Shown: one piece after another, positions 27,177 to 35,415 of the stretch | Numbering within the stretch: position 1 is the stretch's first letter | Layout: each line of letters begins with the position of its first letter | Made by a program: the position numbers and the translations under genes | The notes under the pieces: model-generated | Told to the model about the DNA's origin: nothing | Database searches by the model: none | Seen by the model: only the letters and a program-made list of their open reading frames with translations | From: G963674835 sp963674835 | GTDB taxonomy: Bacteria; Planctomycetota; Planctomycetia; Pirellulales; Thermoguttaceae | NCBI GenBank assembly: GCA_963674835.2 | Contig: CAXXKC010000001.1 | Span: 496,001 to 560,000, forward strand | Reading direction: 5' to 3' | Length of the DNA: 64,000 bases

Positions 27177-28568
27177 GTGCCTGCGAAGTACACCATTCAT
27201 ACGAAGCCGGCCACCCTGCGTCTCCGGCCCGTCGGGAAACTGGGGATCATCGACTGGCGCGAGGACTGCTCGAGCTGCCACAATTGCGTGAAGCGTGCGT
27301 GCGTGTATGGGTTGTACCGGGACGAGGCCGACACGCTTCGCGAGGAACTCGGTTACCTGGATTACATCTACCAGTGCAAAGGGTGCTTGAGTTGTGTGCA
27401 GAACTGCACGAAGAACATCCTGACGCGGGTGGTCAATCCGGAGTATCTGAAGCTGGGCGACGAGTACTACACGCCGGACATCGTGCAGGCGACGTGGTTT
27501 CAGGCGGAGTCGGGACGGATTCCGGTGTCGGGGTCGGGCTACGGAGGTCCGTTTTGTGGGCCGGGGTTCGATTCGATGTGGACCGACATGTCGGAAATCG
27601 TGCGGCCGACGCGCGACGGGATCCACGGGCGCGAGTATATCAGCACAAGCGTGGATATTGGGCGGAAGCTGCCGTTTCTGACGTTCGTCGACGGTGAGAT
27701 GGAGTCGTCGCCTCCGGCGCTGTTGGAGACGCCGCTGCCGGTGATTTTTGACGTGTTGCCCCAGCAGTGGCAGCGCGGCGGGGTTCTGGAAGCGATGGTG
27801 GCGGCGGCGGCCGAGGTGGGCACACTGGCGGTCGTGGCCGAGGCGGATCTCGCGTCGATCGAGACCACACAAAGGAACCCGGTGGTTCCGCTTCTGGATG
27901 CTTCGGCTTCGAAGGTGCCGGCGGATGGGTCGGCGCGGATGGTGATGATTCCGGACAGTCCGGAAGCGCTAGCCGTTCAGGGAAAGCTGAAGAGCGGGAA
28001 TGGATCGCCGATGGTGGCCATTCGCGTGGAGGCCAGCCCGGCTGCGGCGGAACGAGCGATCGAGTTGGCACGCGGCGGCGCCGAGGTGATCCACTTGGTG
28101 TTCGATCGGCATGGGCGGGAACAGGCGCCGAGCCGGCCGCGCCACGTGCGAGACGTGCTGCGCGACGTTCACGGCGCGCTGGTTCGAGAGGGGATTCGCG
28201 ACGAGATCACGGTGATTGCTTCGGGCGGGATCGCATTGGCAGAGCATGTGCCGAAGGCGATCATCTGCGGTGCCGACCTGGTGGCGATCGATGTCCCGCT
28301 GATTCTGGCGATGCAGTGCCGATTGTGCGGCGAGTGCGAGCGTGACGAGCTTTGCCCGATCGCCCTGGAAGAAATCGAGGTGCCCGACGGGACGCACTTG
28401 ATGGTGAACCTGATGGCGGCCTGGCATCAGCAGTTGATCGAAGTGTTGGGGGCGATGGGCATTCGGGAGGTGCGGAGGCTTCGGGGGGAGGCGGGCCGCG
28501 CGATGTTTTTCGAGGACCTGGAGCGCGAGACGTTCGGCCGTTTGTTCGGTAAACGAAAGGAGCAGTGA
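27177..28568 (+). CDS. Divergent glutamate-synthase FMN-domain protein with N-terminal ferredoxin domain
   Basis: A 463-residue protein. Two [4Fe-4S]-type ferredoxin clusters lie near the N-terminus (EDCSSCHNCVKRAC and QCKGCLSCVQNC). The C-terminal half looks like a glutamate-synthase central barrel: VIASGGIALAEHVPKAIICGADLVAID, followed by a Cys-rich CRLCGECERDELC segment. Unlike its neighbour at 28579 it lacks the QGAKPG flavin/substrate segment, so it may be a degenerate, structural or electron-transfer paralogue. The GTG start at 27177 sits 2 bases after the metF stop; translational coupling is likely. Glutamate-synthase membership is from family resemblance; catalytic function is uncertain. 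Confidence 0.65.
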   Translation: MPAKYTIHTKPATLRLRPVGKLGIIDWREDCSSCHNCVKRACVYGLYRDEADTLREELGYLDYIYQCKGCLSCVQNCTKNILTRVVNPEYLKLGDEYYTPDIVQATWFQAESGRIPVSGSGYGGPFCGPGFDSMWTDMSEIVRPTRDGIHGREYISTSVDIGRKLPFLTFVDGEMESSPPALLETPLPVIFDVLPQQWQRGGVLEAMVAAAAEVGTLAVVAEADLASIETTQRNPVVPLLDASASKVPADGSARMVMIPDSPEALAVQGKLKSGNGSPMVAIRVEASPAAAERAIELARGGAEVIHLVFDRHGREQAPSRPRHVRDVLRDVHGALVREGIRDEITVIASGGIALAEHVPKAIICGADLVAIDVPLILAMQCRLCGECERDELCPIALEEIEVPDGTHLMVNLMAAWHQQLIEVLGAMGIREVRRLRGEAGRAMFFEDLERETFGRLFGKRKEQ

Positions 28569-28578
28569 GGAGTGGCTC

Positions 28579-30204
28579 GTGGCCGGCGGTGCGCCGTCGA
28601 CCACCCGGCAACAACGCAGCCGTCAGCCGGCGACCTCAATTCCCATGAGCACCACGCAATCGACTACAGCGCGGACCGAGCCCGAATCGGCCGACGATTT
28701 TCTGACGCATCCGGATTATGCGGAGGTTTCGCGGGAGGTGCGGCCTGCGCTGCCGCGATACCGCAACGAGATCGGCAAGTACAGCGTTCGGCGCGCGTCG
28801 ACGTGCGCGTCGTGCGGGCGCTGTGTGGAAGTCTGCGAGTACGGGGTCCACACTCGGCCGGACGGGTATCGGGCGATCGTCAGGCCCTTTGATTACCGTT
28901 GCGTCGGGACGGAGTGTTTGGAGTCGGGACATTCGTGCGTCGATGAGTGCCCGCAGCAGGCGCTGTCGGTGCTGGATAACCCGGTGTTCGAAACGCTGGG
29001 CGACTACCGATGGACGCCGGAGCTGATGGTGGCGACGTGGGCGATGGCAGAGACGGGGCGTCCGCCTGGAAAGCACCTGGAGTGCGAGGTGGGGAATTCC
29101 GGGGGCGGTTTCGACCGCTTGCGGCTGCGTTATCCGGACGCGCCGCCGAAGGATCTTCGACGTGAGGACATTTCGACGAGCCTGCTGCTGAACCGTCGCG
29201 GCGATTCGCGAGAGAAGGTAACGATCGACGTTCCCTGGTACGGGGGCGGCATGTCGTTCGGCTCGACGAACATCCGGGCGTTGCTGGGCAAGGCGCGAGT
29301 GGCGAAGGCCTTCAACGGGTTTACCTGCACGGGCGAAGGCGGGTATCCGGACCGATTCATTCCGTACAAGGACCACGTGATCACGCAGGTGGCCACGGGG
29401 TTGTTCGGTGTGCGTGAGGAGACGATTCAGCGGGCACGGATCGTGGAGTTCAAGTACGCTCAAGGGGCCAAGCCGGGATTGGGCGGGCACCTGCTGGGCG
29501 ACAAGAACACGCCGAGCGTGGCGGCGATGCGCGAGACGGTGGTGGGTGTTTCGCTCTTCTCGCCGTTTCCGTTCCACAGCGTGTACTCGGTGGAAGATCA
29601 CAAGAAACACCTGGACTGGATCGCGCACGTCAACCCACGGGCGCTGCTGTCGGCAAAGGTGTCGACGCCGGCCGACGTGGACATGGTGGCGGTGGGCGTA
29701 TATTACGCGGGCGGCCACATCGTGCACCTGGACGGGAGCTACGGCGGGACGGGGGCCGCACCGAACATCGCGAAGAAGAACATTGCCATGCCGATCGAAT
29801 ACGCGATCGGCCGGGTGCACCAGTTCCTGGTGGCCGAGGGGATCCGCGACCAGGTGACGGTGATCGCCAGCGGCGGCATCCGCACGCCGTCGGATGTGGC
29901 GAAGGCCATCGCCTTGGGTGCGGACGGGGTGGTGATCGGCACGGCGGAACTGATCGCTCTGGGGTGCATTCGCTGCACGGCGTGCGAGAGCGGCCGGGGA
30001 TGTGCACGGGGGATCGCGACGACAGACAGCGAGTTGCTGGAGATGGTCAGCGTCGACTGGTGCACGCAACGGCTGGTGAACCTGTACAGTGCTTGGCGGG
30101 AAATGCTGGTGGAGATCCTTTACCGTCTGGGTCTGGACTCGGTTAGCGCGCTTCGCGGGCGGACCGATCTGCTGACTCACCTGGACTACGAAGACGCGAG
30201 TTAA
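28579..30204 (+). CDS. gltB: Glutamate synthase FMN/Fe-S subunit (archaeal-type GltB)
   Basis: A 541-residue protein. An N-terminal di-cluster ferredoxin domain (CASCGRCVEVC; CVGTECLESGHSCVDEC) precedes the glutamate-synthase barrel with YAQGAKPGLGG, LDGSYGGTGAAP, VIASGGIRTPSDVAKAIALGADGV and the 3Fe-4S-type CIRCTACESGRGC. It should bind FMN and perform the reductive amination of 2-oxoglutarate with ammonia delivered by the GATase subunit. The GTG start is chosen because TGAGGAG lies 6 bases upstream; an ATG at 28645 has no ribosome binding site. It sits 10 bases after its divergent paralogue and 3 bases before the GATase gene. No GltD-type NADPH subunit is present. Confidence 0.8.
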   Translation: MAGGAPSTTRQQRSRQPATSIPMSTTQSTTARTEPESADDFLTHPDYAEVSREVRPALPRYRNEIGKYSVRRASTCASCGRCVEVCEYGVHTRPDGYRAIVRPFDYRCVGTECLESGHSCVDECPQQALSVLDNPVFETLGDYRWTPELMVATWAMAETGRPPGKHLECEVGNSGGGFDRLRLRYPDAPPKDLRREDISTSLLLNRRGDSREKVTIDVPWYGGGMSFGSTNIRALLGKARVAKAFNGFTCTGEGGYPDRFIPYKDHVITQVATGLFGVREETIQRARIVEFKYAQGAKPGLGGHLLGDKNTPSVAAMRETVVGVSLFSPFPFHSVYSVEDHKKHLDWIAHVNPRALLSAKVSTPADVDMVAVGVYYAGGHIVHLDGSYGGTGAAPNIAKKNIAMPIEYAIGRVHQFLVAEGIRDQVTVIASGGIRTPSDVAKAIALGADGVVIGTAELIALGCIRCTACESGRGCARGIATTDSELLEMVSVDWCTQRLVNLYSAWREMLVEILYRLGLDSVSALRGRTDLLTHLDYEDAS

Positions 30205-30207
30205 ACG

Positions 30208-32976
30208 ATGGCCTACAGGCTGAAATCGGCGACCTTAAACGGCGGCCGTGCATGGGACGCGAAACGGGTGGAGGCGTTGCTGCGCGCCCGGGCTGAAATG
30301 ACGGTCATGGGGGCAGACGCAAAAAAGACTCCCGACCCCTTTTCGACGAGGGTGCTGGAGGCGGAAGGGGGCTGCGGGGTTACGGGGTTCGCGTCGACGA
30401 TTGCGGTGGGCGGGAAGCACATTTATGAGCCGTCGATCCAGATGCGCAACCGCGGCAACGGCAAAGGGGGCGGGATCGCGGCATGCGGGCTCGTGCCGGA
30501 AGACCTCGGGGTATCGCGGAAGGTGCTGGATGAGGACTACATCCTGCAGGTGGCCCTGCTGGACCCGGGCGCCCGTGGAGACGTGGAAAAAGAGTTGATC
30601 GAGCCGTACTTCACGGTCGACCAGGGCGGGATGGTCGCGACGGTGGACGACTATCGGGAGATCGAGCTGCTGGACGTTCGACCTCCGGACGTGGCCCGAT
30701 ACTTCGTGCGCGTGAAGCCGGACGTATTGGCACAGTTTGCCGAGGAAAAGGGGCTCGCTAAGGCGGGGCTGTCGGAGCGGGATGTTGAAGACGAGTTCGT
30801 GTATCAGAACTCGATCCGGTTGAACAACCAGTTTTATGCGTCGCTGGGAGAGAAGCGGGCGTTCGTGATGTCGCACGCGCGGAACCTGATCATTCTGAAG
30901 ATCGTCGGTTACGCGGAAGCGGCGGTGGCGTACTACCGGATGCCCGACACTCGGGCGCACGTGTGGATTGCCCATCAGCGCTATCCGACGAAGGGGCGGG
31001 TGTGGCATCCGGGCGGCGCGCATCCGTTCATCGGTCTGAACGAAGCGCTGGTGCACAACGGCGACTTTGCGAACTATCACTCGGTGTCGGAGTACCTGGC
31101 GGGACGAAACATCTTTCCGCAGTTCCTGACGGACACGGAGGTTTCGGTTCTGCTGTTCGATTTGTGGAACCGCGTGTACCGTTACCCGGTGGAGTACATC
31201 ATCGAGGCGCTGGCGCCGACGACGGAGTTGGACTTCGATCGGTTGCCGGCGGAGAAGCGGCGGATCTATCGGCAGATTCAGGCGGCGCACATCCACGCTT
31301 CGCCGGACGGGCCGTGGTTCTTCATCATCGCACGGAGCCTGGCCGAGACGAAGGAATTCCAACTTGTGGGGATCACCGACACGGCGATGCTGCGGCCGCA
31401 GGTATTTGCGTTGCAGGAAGGTGAGGTGTCGATCGGGTTGATCTGCTCGGAGAAGCAGGCGATCGACGCCACGTTGGCCAGCCTGGCGAGCGAGGATCCG
31501 CGGTTTACGCCGGTGGCCGATATGTATTGGAACGCACGCGGCGGCAGCCATACCGACGGCGGCGCGTTTCTGCTGACGGTTTCGCCGAACGGTGACGGGG
31601 CTGCGGCTGGCGGTGCGGCCGGGTCCGGGAACGGAGAGCAGGAGAAGTCGGCGAACGGCAACGGGCACAGCAATGGTCACTATCGGTTGCGCGTGACGAA
31701 CAAGTTCGGGTCGGAAGTGAACACAGTTCCCTGGCAGACGCACTGTGACCTGTCGGTGGCGCCCGATACGGCGGCGAAGAACGCGGAAGACATGGCGGCC
31801 GTGGAACGCTGCGTGGCGGAGGAGGACGCGGAAGGGTTCTTCCGCCAGTTGGTGTCGACGTTGCCGGACCGCAGTTACGACAGCGTACGATGGCTGGTGG
31901 GCGAATGGACGAGGCAGACCGCGTCGTCGGCCGTGGCGTTGGGGATTGCCGGGCTGACGCTGGCAATCGACCGGCGGTATCCGACGGCGAGCATGAAGCG
32001 CAGTTCGCTGCTGACGATTCTTCGCAGTGGCTTGGAGGAGATCTTCCAGGGGCAGCCGACGTGTGACGGGGAGTCGGCGGGGACGCACGTGCGGATCAAT
32101 TGGGACACAAAACATCGGCTTCGCGGGCCGCGGGGCGAGGAGACGACGCTGTTGATCGACGCGCACCGCTTCCCGCCGGAGGGCGAGCAGTGCGATGCGG
32201 CGCTGTCGGTGCAGGCGTATAAGCTGGGCTGGCGGCACTTGGTGCACTTCAACTCGCGAGGCACGCGTTTCCACGGTGTGGGCTTCGGGCCGGGCACGCT
32301 GGGGCTGCGGATCGATTGCTACGACAACCCGGGCGATTATCTGGGATCGGGCATGGACGGCCTGGAAATCTACGTGCATGGCAACGCGCAGGACCAGCTT
32401 TGCCAGATCAGCAAACGCGGCAAGCTGGTGGTGTATGGGGATGTGGGGCAGACGTTTCTCTACGGGGCGAAGGGGGGCGAAGTCTACGTGATGGGTAATG
32501 CGGCGGGGCGGCCGTTGATCAACGCCGTGGGTTCGCCGCGCGTGGTGATTAACGGCACGGCGCTGGACTTTTTGGCCGAGTCGTTCATGGCGGGCGATCC
32601 GCACAACGGGGGCGGTTTTGTGATCGTCAACGGGCTGGAATACGATCAGGACGGGAAGCTGGTACCACTGGAGCTGCCGTATCCGGGGAGTAACCTGTTG
32701 TCGCTGGCTTCGGGCGGGGCGATCTTCATTCGCGATCCGCATCAGACGTTGGTCGACGAGCAACTGAACGCCGGAGCGTTCCGGCCGCTGTCGCCGGCCG
32801 ACTGGAGACTGATTCTGCCGTATCTGGAAGAAAACGAACGGCTGTTCGACGTTCAGATCGAGCGGGACCTGTTGACTGTCGACGGCATATTGACGACACC
32901 TTACGTCGCCTACCGCAAGGTGATGCCACGCAAGGATGCCGAGACCGAGGCAGCCTTGGAAGGGATGGGTGGTTAA
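30208..32976 (+). CDS. Glutamate synthase GATase (class II) - GXGXG subunit
   Basis: A 922-residue fusion. The class II glutamine amidotransferase domain has its nucleophile at Cys56 (GGCGVTGF) and the conserved QRYPTKG ... GGAHPFIGLNEALVHNGDF. A low-complexity Asn/Gly/Ser linker (~470-495) joins it to a C-terminal beta-helix of the glutamate-synthase alpha-subunit (GXGXG) type (YGDVGQTFLYGAKGGEVYVMGNAAGRP). It would release ammonia from glutamine and channel it to the FMN subunit upstream. The 55 residues before Cys56 would need removal, as for GltB propeptides, or the Cys works differently. Archaeal systems usually encode these two parts separately. It is tightly packed, 3 bases from the previous gene and 2 from hdrC. 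Confidence 0.8.
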   Translation: MAYRLKSATLNGGRAWDAKRVEALLRARAEMTVMGADAKKTPDPFSTRVLEAEGGCGVTGFASTIAVGGKHIYEPSIQMRNRGNGKGGGIAACGLVPEDLGVSRKVLDEDYILQVALLDPGARGDVEKELIEPYFTVDQGGMVATVDDYREIELLDVRPPDVARYFVRVKPDVLAQFAEEKGLAKAGLSERDVEDEFVYQNSIRLNNQFYASLGEKRAFVMSHARNLIILKIVGYAEAAVAYYRMPDTRAHVWIAHQRYPTKGRVWHPGGAHPFIGLNEALVHNGDFANYHSVSEYLAGRNIFPQFLTDTEVSVLLFDLWNRVYRYPVEYIIEALAPTTELDFDRLPAEKRRIYRQIQAAHIHASPDGPWFFIIARSLAETKEFQLVGITDTAMLRPQVFALQEGEVSIGLICSEKQAIDATLASLASEDPRFTPVADMYWNARGGSHTDGGAFLLTVSPNGDGAAAGGAAGSGNGEQEKSANGNGHSNGHYRLRVTNKFGSEVNTVPWQTHCDLSVAPDTAAKNAEDMAAVERCVAEEDAEGFFRQLVSTLPDRSYDSVRWLVGEWTRQTASSAVALGIAGLTLAIDRRYPTASMKRSSLLTILRSGLEEIFQGQPTCDGESAGTHVRINWDTKHRLRGPRGEETTLLIDAHRFPPEGEQCDAALSVQAYKLGWRHLVHFNSRGTRFHGVGFGPGTLGLRIDCYDNPGDYLGSGMDGLEIYVHGNAQDQLCQISKRGKLVVYGDVGQTFLYGAKGGEVYVMGNAAGRPLINAVGSPRVVINGTALDFLAESFMAGDPHNGGGFVIVNGLEYDQDGKLVPLELPYPGSNLLSLASGGAIFIRDPHQTLVDEQLNAGAFRPLSPADWRLILPYLEENERLFDVQIERDLLTVDGILTTPYVAYRKVMPRKDAETEAALEGMGG

Positions 32977-32978
32977 CG

Positions 32979-33539
32979 ATGAGCGAACCGATCTCCTGGA
33001 ATAGCGGTGGTCTGGCCGAGGAAGTGCAGCAGCGAAGCGGCACCTCGCCCAGCGCGTGCTTCCAGTGTCACAAGTGCAGCACGGGTTGCCCGATCGGGCC
33101 CGAGATGGACCTTCTTCCGAGCCAAGTGATGCGGATGGTGCACCTTGGCGCGGAAAGCGAGCTGCTTTCGTCGGAGGCGATCTGGCTGTGTGCATCGTGC
33201 GAAGCATGCACGACGCGCTGTCCCCAAGGAATCGACATCGCGGGCGTGATGGACGCGCTGAGGATCATGGCCATCGATCGTCAGGCGGCCGTGCCCGACG
33301 CGCACGCGAAGCAGTTCAATCGCAGCTTTCTGGGGAGCGTGCGCCGCAACGGCCGGGTGTTCGAGATGGGGATGATGGCGTTTTACAAGCTCCGCACGGG
33401 CGACCTGTTCGCCGACGCCGGGAAGGTGCCACAGATGCTGGCGAAAGGGAAGCTTTCGCTGTTGCCGAAACGGAGCCGCGGGGCGGCCGAGGTCCGCGAG
33501 GTGTTCCGCCGGGCCGAAGAGGAGGAGAAGAAGTCGTGA
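32979..33539 (+). CDS. hdrC: Heterodisulfide reductase subunit C-like
   Basis: A 186-residue iron-sulfur protein with two CxxCxxCxxxC[P] [4Fe-4S] motifs (CFQCHKCSTGCP and CASCEACTTRCP) in the spacing usual for HdrC. It should relay electrons between HdrA and HdrB. The C-terminal third is Lys/Arg/Glu-rich. Its start follows the GATase stop by two bases and its stop overlaps the GTG of hdrB, so HdrC and HdrB are probably made together. Confidence 0.85.
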   Translation: MSEPISWNSGGLAEEVQQRSGTSPSACFQCHKCSTGCPIGPEMDLLPSQVMRMVHLGAESELLSSEAIWLCASCEACTTRCPQGIDIAGVMDALRIMAIDRQAAVPDAHAKQFNRSFLGSVRRNGRVFEMGMMAFYKLRTGDLFADAGKVPQMLAKGKLSLLPKRSRGAAEVREVFRRAEEEEKKS

Positions 33540-34498
33540 GATACGCTTTCTATCCGGGTTGCAGCCTCGAATCGACCGCGTGGGACTTCGACCGCTCGAC
33601 GCGAGCGGCGTGCCAGGCGCTGGGGATCGAGCTTACGGACATTCCCGACTGGGTATGCTGCGGGTCGACGCCGGCGCATGCGAGCAGTGCGTCGCTGGCG
33701 ACGGCGCTTCCAGTGCTCAATTTGCAGAAGGCGCAGACGGCAGGACTTCCGGTGATGACGGCGTGCGCTTCGTGCTACGCACGGCTGCGGACGGCGAATT
33801 ACAAGGTGCGCAACGATGCGGCCGAGCGCGAGCGCACCGAGCGGGTGACCGGCAAGCCGTACGACGGCGGCGTCGAGGTTCACCACGTGCTGGACGTGCT
33901 GGTCAACCACTTTGGGCTGGACCAGGTGCGGGCCAAGGTAACGCACCGGCTGAAGGGCCTGAGAGTGGCATGCTACTACGGCTGCCTGTTGACGCGGCCG
34001 CCGGAAATCGTGGCGTTCGACAACCCGGAGCAACCGAGCTCGATGGACGATCTGGTTGCGGCGATGGGCGCAGAGCCGGTGGCGTGGCCGCTGAAGACGG
34101 AGTGCTGTGGGGCGAGCTTGTCGATGACGCATACGGCGACGGTCAGCCGGCTGGGGCACAAGCTGTTGTCGATGGCTCGAGAGGCAGGCGCCGAGTGTAT
34201 CGTTGTGGCATGTCCTTTGTGCCAGGTGAATCTCGATTTGCGGCAGGCCGACGCCGTGCGGGCGCACGGAGCGATTGAACCGACGCCAGTGCTCTACGTG
34301 ACACAACTGCTGGGTCTGGCATTGGGGCTTTCGTCGAAGGAGTTGGGGCTGAACGCGTTGAGTGTCGGGGCGGATGGTCTGCTGGCTACTCATATGGCGA
34401 GCGGGGCTGCCGGAGGCCCCGAATGTTCGCCGAGCGGGGCGTCGAAGGGAGAAGCGGGGAGCACGGGCTGCTCTTGCATGTGCGGAGGGAAATCATGA
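33536..34498 (+). CDS. hdrB: Heterodisulfide reductase subunit B-like
   Basis: A 320-residue protein with two CCG domains: GCS ... WVCCGS ... CASC and YYGC ... ECCGAS ... CPLC. This is the pair that binds the non-cubane clusters where methanogen HdrB reduces disulfides. The actual bacterial substrate is unknown. The GTG start overlaps the hdrC stop (GTGA). The C-terminal ~50 residues form an extra tail with a cysteine-rich end (GCSCMCGG), unusual for HdrB. Its stop overlaps the next ATG. Confidence 0.85.
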   Translation: MRYAFYPGCSLESTAWDFDRSTRAACQALGIELTDIPDWVCCGSTPAHASSASLATALPVLNLQKAQTAGLPVMTACASCYARLRTANYKVRNDAAERERTERVTGKPYDGGVEVHHVLDVLVNHFGLDQVRAKVTHRLKGLRVACYYGCLLTRPPEIVAFDNPEQPSSMDDLVAAMGAEPVAWPLKTECCGASLSMTHTATVSRLGHKLLSMAREAGAECIVVACPLCQVNLDLRQADAVRAHGAIEPTPVLYVTQLLGLALGLSSKELGLNALSVGADGLLATHMASGAAGGPECSPSGASKGEAGSTGCSCMCGGKS

Positions 34499-35415
34499 AC
34501 GCGAAGCAAACGCCTCCGACGGGATCGAACGGCAACGGGAACGGCGACGGTAAGCAACCGTGCGGGGCGGTGATGGTGTGCGGGGGCGGAATCGCCGGGA
34601 TTCAGGCGTCGTTGGACCTGTCGGCGGCCGGGTATCGGGTTTACCTGGTGGAGGAGAGTCCGTCGATTGGCGGGACCATGGCGCGATTGGACAAGACGTT
34701 TCCGACCGGCGACTGCGCGACGTGCATCATCTCGCCGAAGTTGGTGGAGTGCATGCGGGATTACAACATCGAAGTGCTGACGATGTCGGACGTGACGGCG
34801 TTGGAGGGCGAACCGGGGCACTTTGTGGCGCACGTTCGCAAACGGCCGCGGAGCGTCGACGCGAGCAAGTGCACGGGCTGCGGCGACTGCTGGACGCATT
34901 GCCCGGTGCGGAACACGGCCGAGAGTCCGCCGCCGTTTCAGCCGACTGCGGCGCTGAACGAGACGGACGCGGCGCGCTTGAGCGAGATCTTGGCGAAGTA
35001 CGAGGGCGCTCAGGGGGCGATGATGCCGGTGTTGCAGGAGATCAACCAGAGCTACGGCTACATTCCCCGCGGGATCTTGGAGCACCTGGCGTGCTTGTGG
35101 CAGCTTCGGTTGCCGGAGATTCTGCGGGTGGCGAGCTTCTACGACCGTTTTCACCTGGCGGCAACGGGGCGTCATGTGGTGGAGGTGTGCGAGGGGACGT
35201 CGTGCCATTCGCGCGGGTCGAGGGCGCTGCTGAAGCGGCTGGAGAAGCAATTGGGTATTCGGGCGGGTGAGACGGACAGCTCGGGGCGATTCACACTGAG
35301 GACGGTGCGCTGTTTGGGGCTGTGCGCCCTTTCGCCTGCCATGAAGATCTCCGGTCGAAGCTTCGCCCGGGTGAACGTTGATCGGCTCGGCCCGATCCTG
35401 GAGCAATTTGCATGA
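34495..35415 (+). CDS. HdrA N-terminal half fused to NuoE-type [2Fe-2S] domain
   Basis: A 306-residue chimera. Residues ~25-145 are the first part of HdrA: a dinucleotide loop CGGGIAGIQASLDL, EESPSIGGTMARLDKTFPTGDC, and the inserted ferredoxin motif CTGCGDCWTHCPV. The protein then switches at ~160 to NuoE/HoxE (LSEILAKYEGAQGAMMPVLQEI), with the [2Fe-2S] ligands CEGTSC and CLGLC. The missing remainder of this HdrA appears within the gene at 37297. NuoE pairs with NuoF next door to take electrons from NADH, so the fusion places the NADH module on HdrA. GGAGGG precedes the ATG; a Gly/Asn-rich leader lies at residues 10-22. The ATG overlaps the hdrB stop. Confidence 0.8.
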   Translation: MNAKQTPPTGSNGNGNGDGKQPCGAVMVCGGGIAGIQASLDLSAAGYRVYLVEESPSIGGTMARLDKTFPTGDCATCIISPKLVECMRDYNIEVLTMSDVTALEGEPGHFVAHVRKRPRSVDASKCTGCGDCWTHCPVRNTAESPPPFQPTAALNETDAARLSEILAKYEGAQGAMMPVLQEINQSYGYIPRGILEHLACLWQLRLPEILRVASFYDRFHLAATGRHVVEVCEGTSCHSRGSRALLKRLEKQLGIRAGETDSSGRFTLRTVRCLGLCALSPAMKISGRSFARVNVDRLGPILEQFA

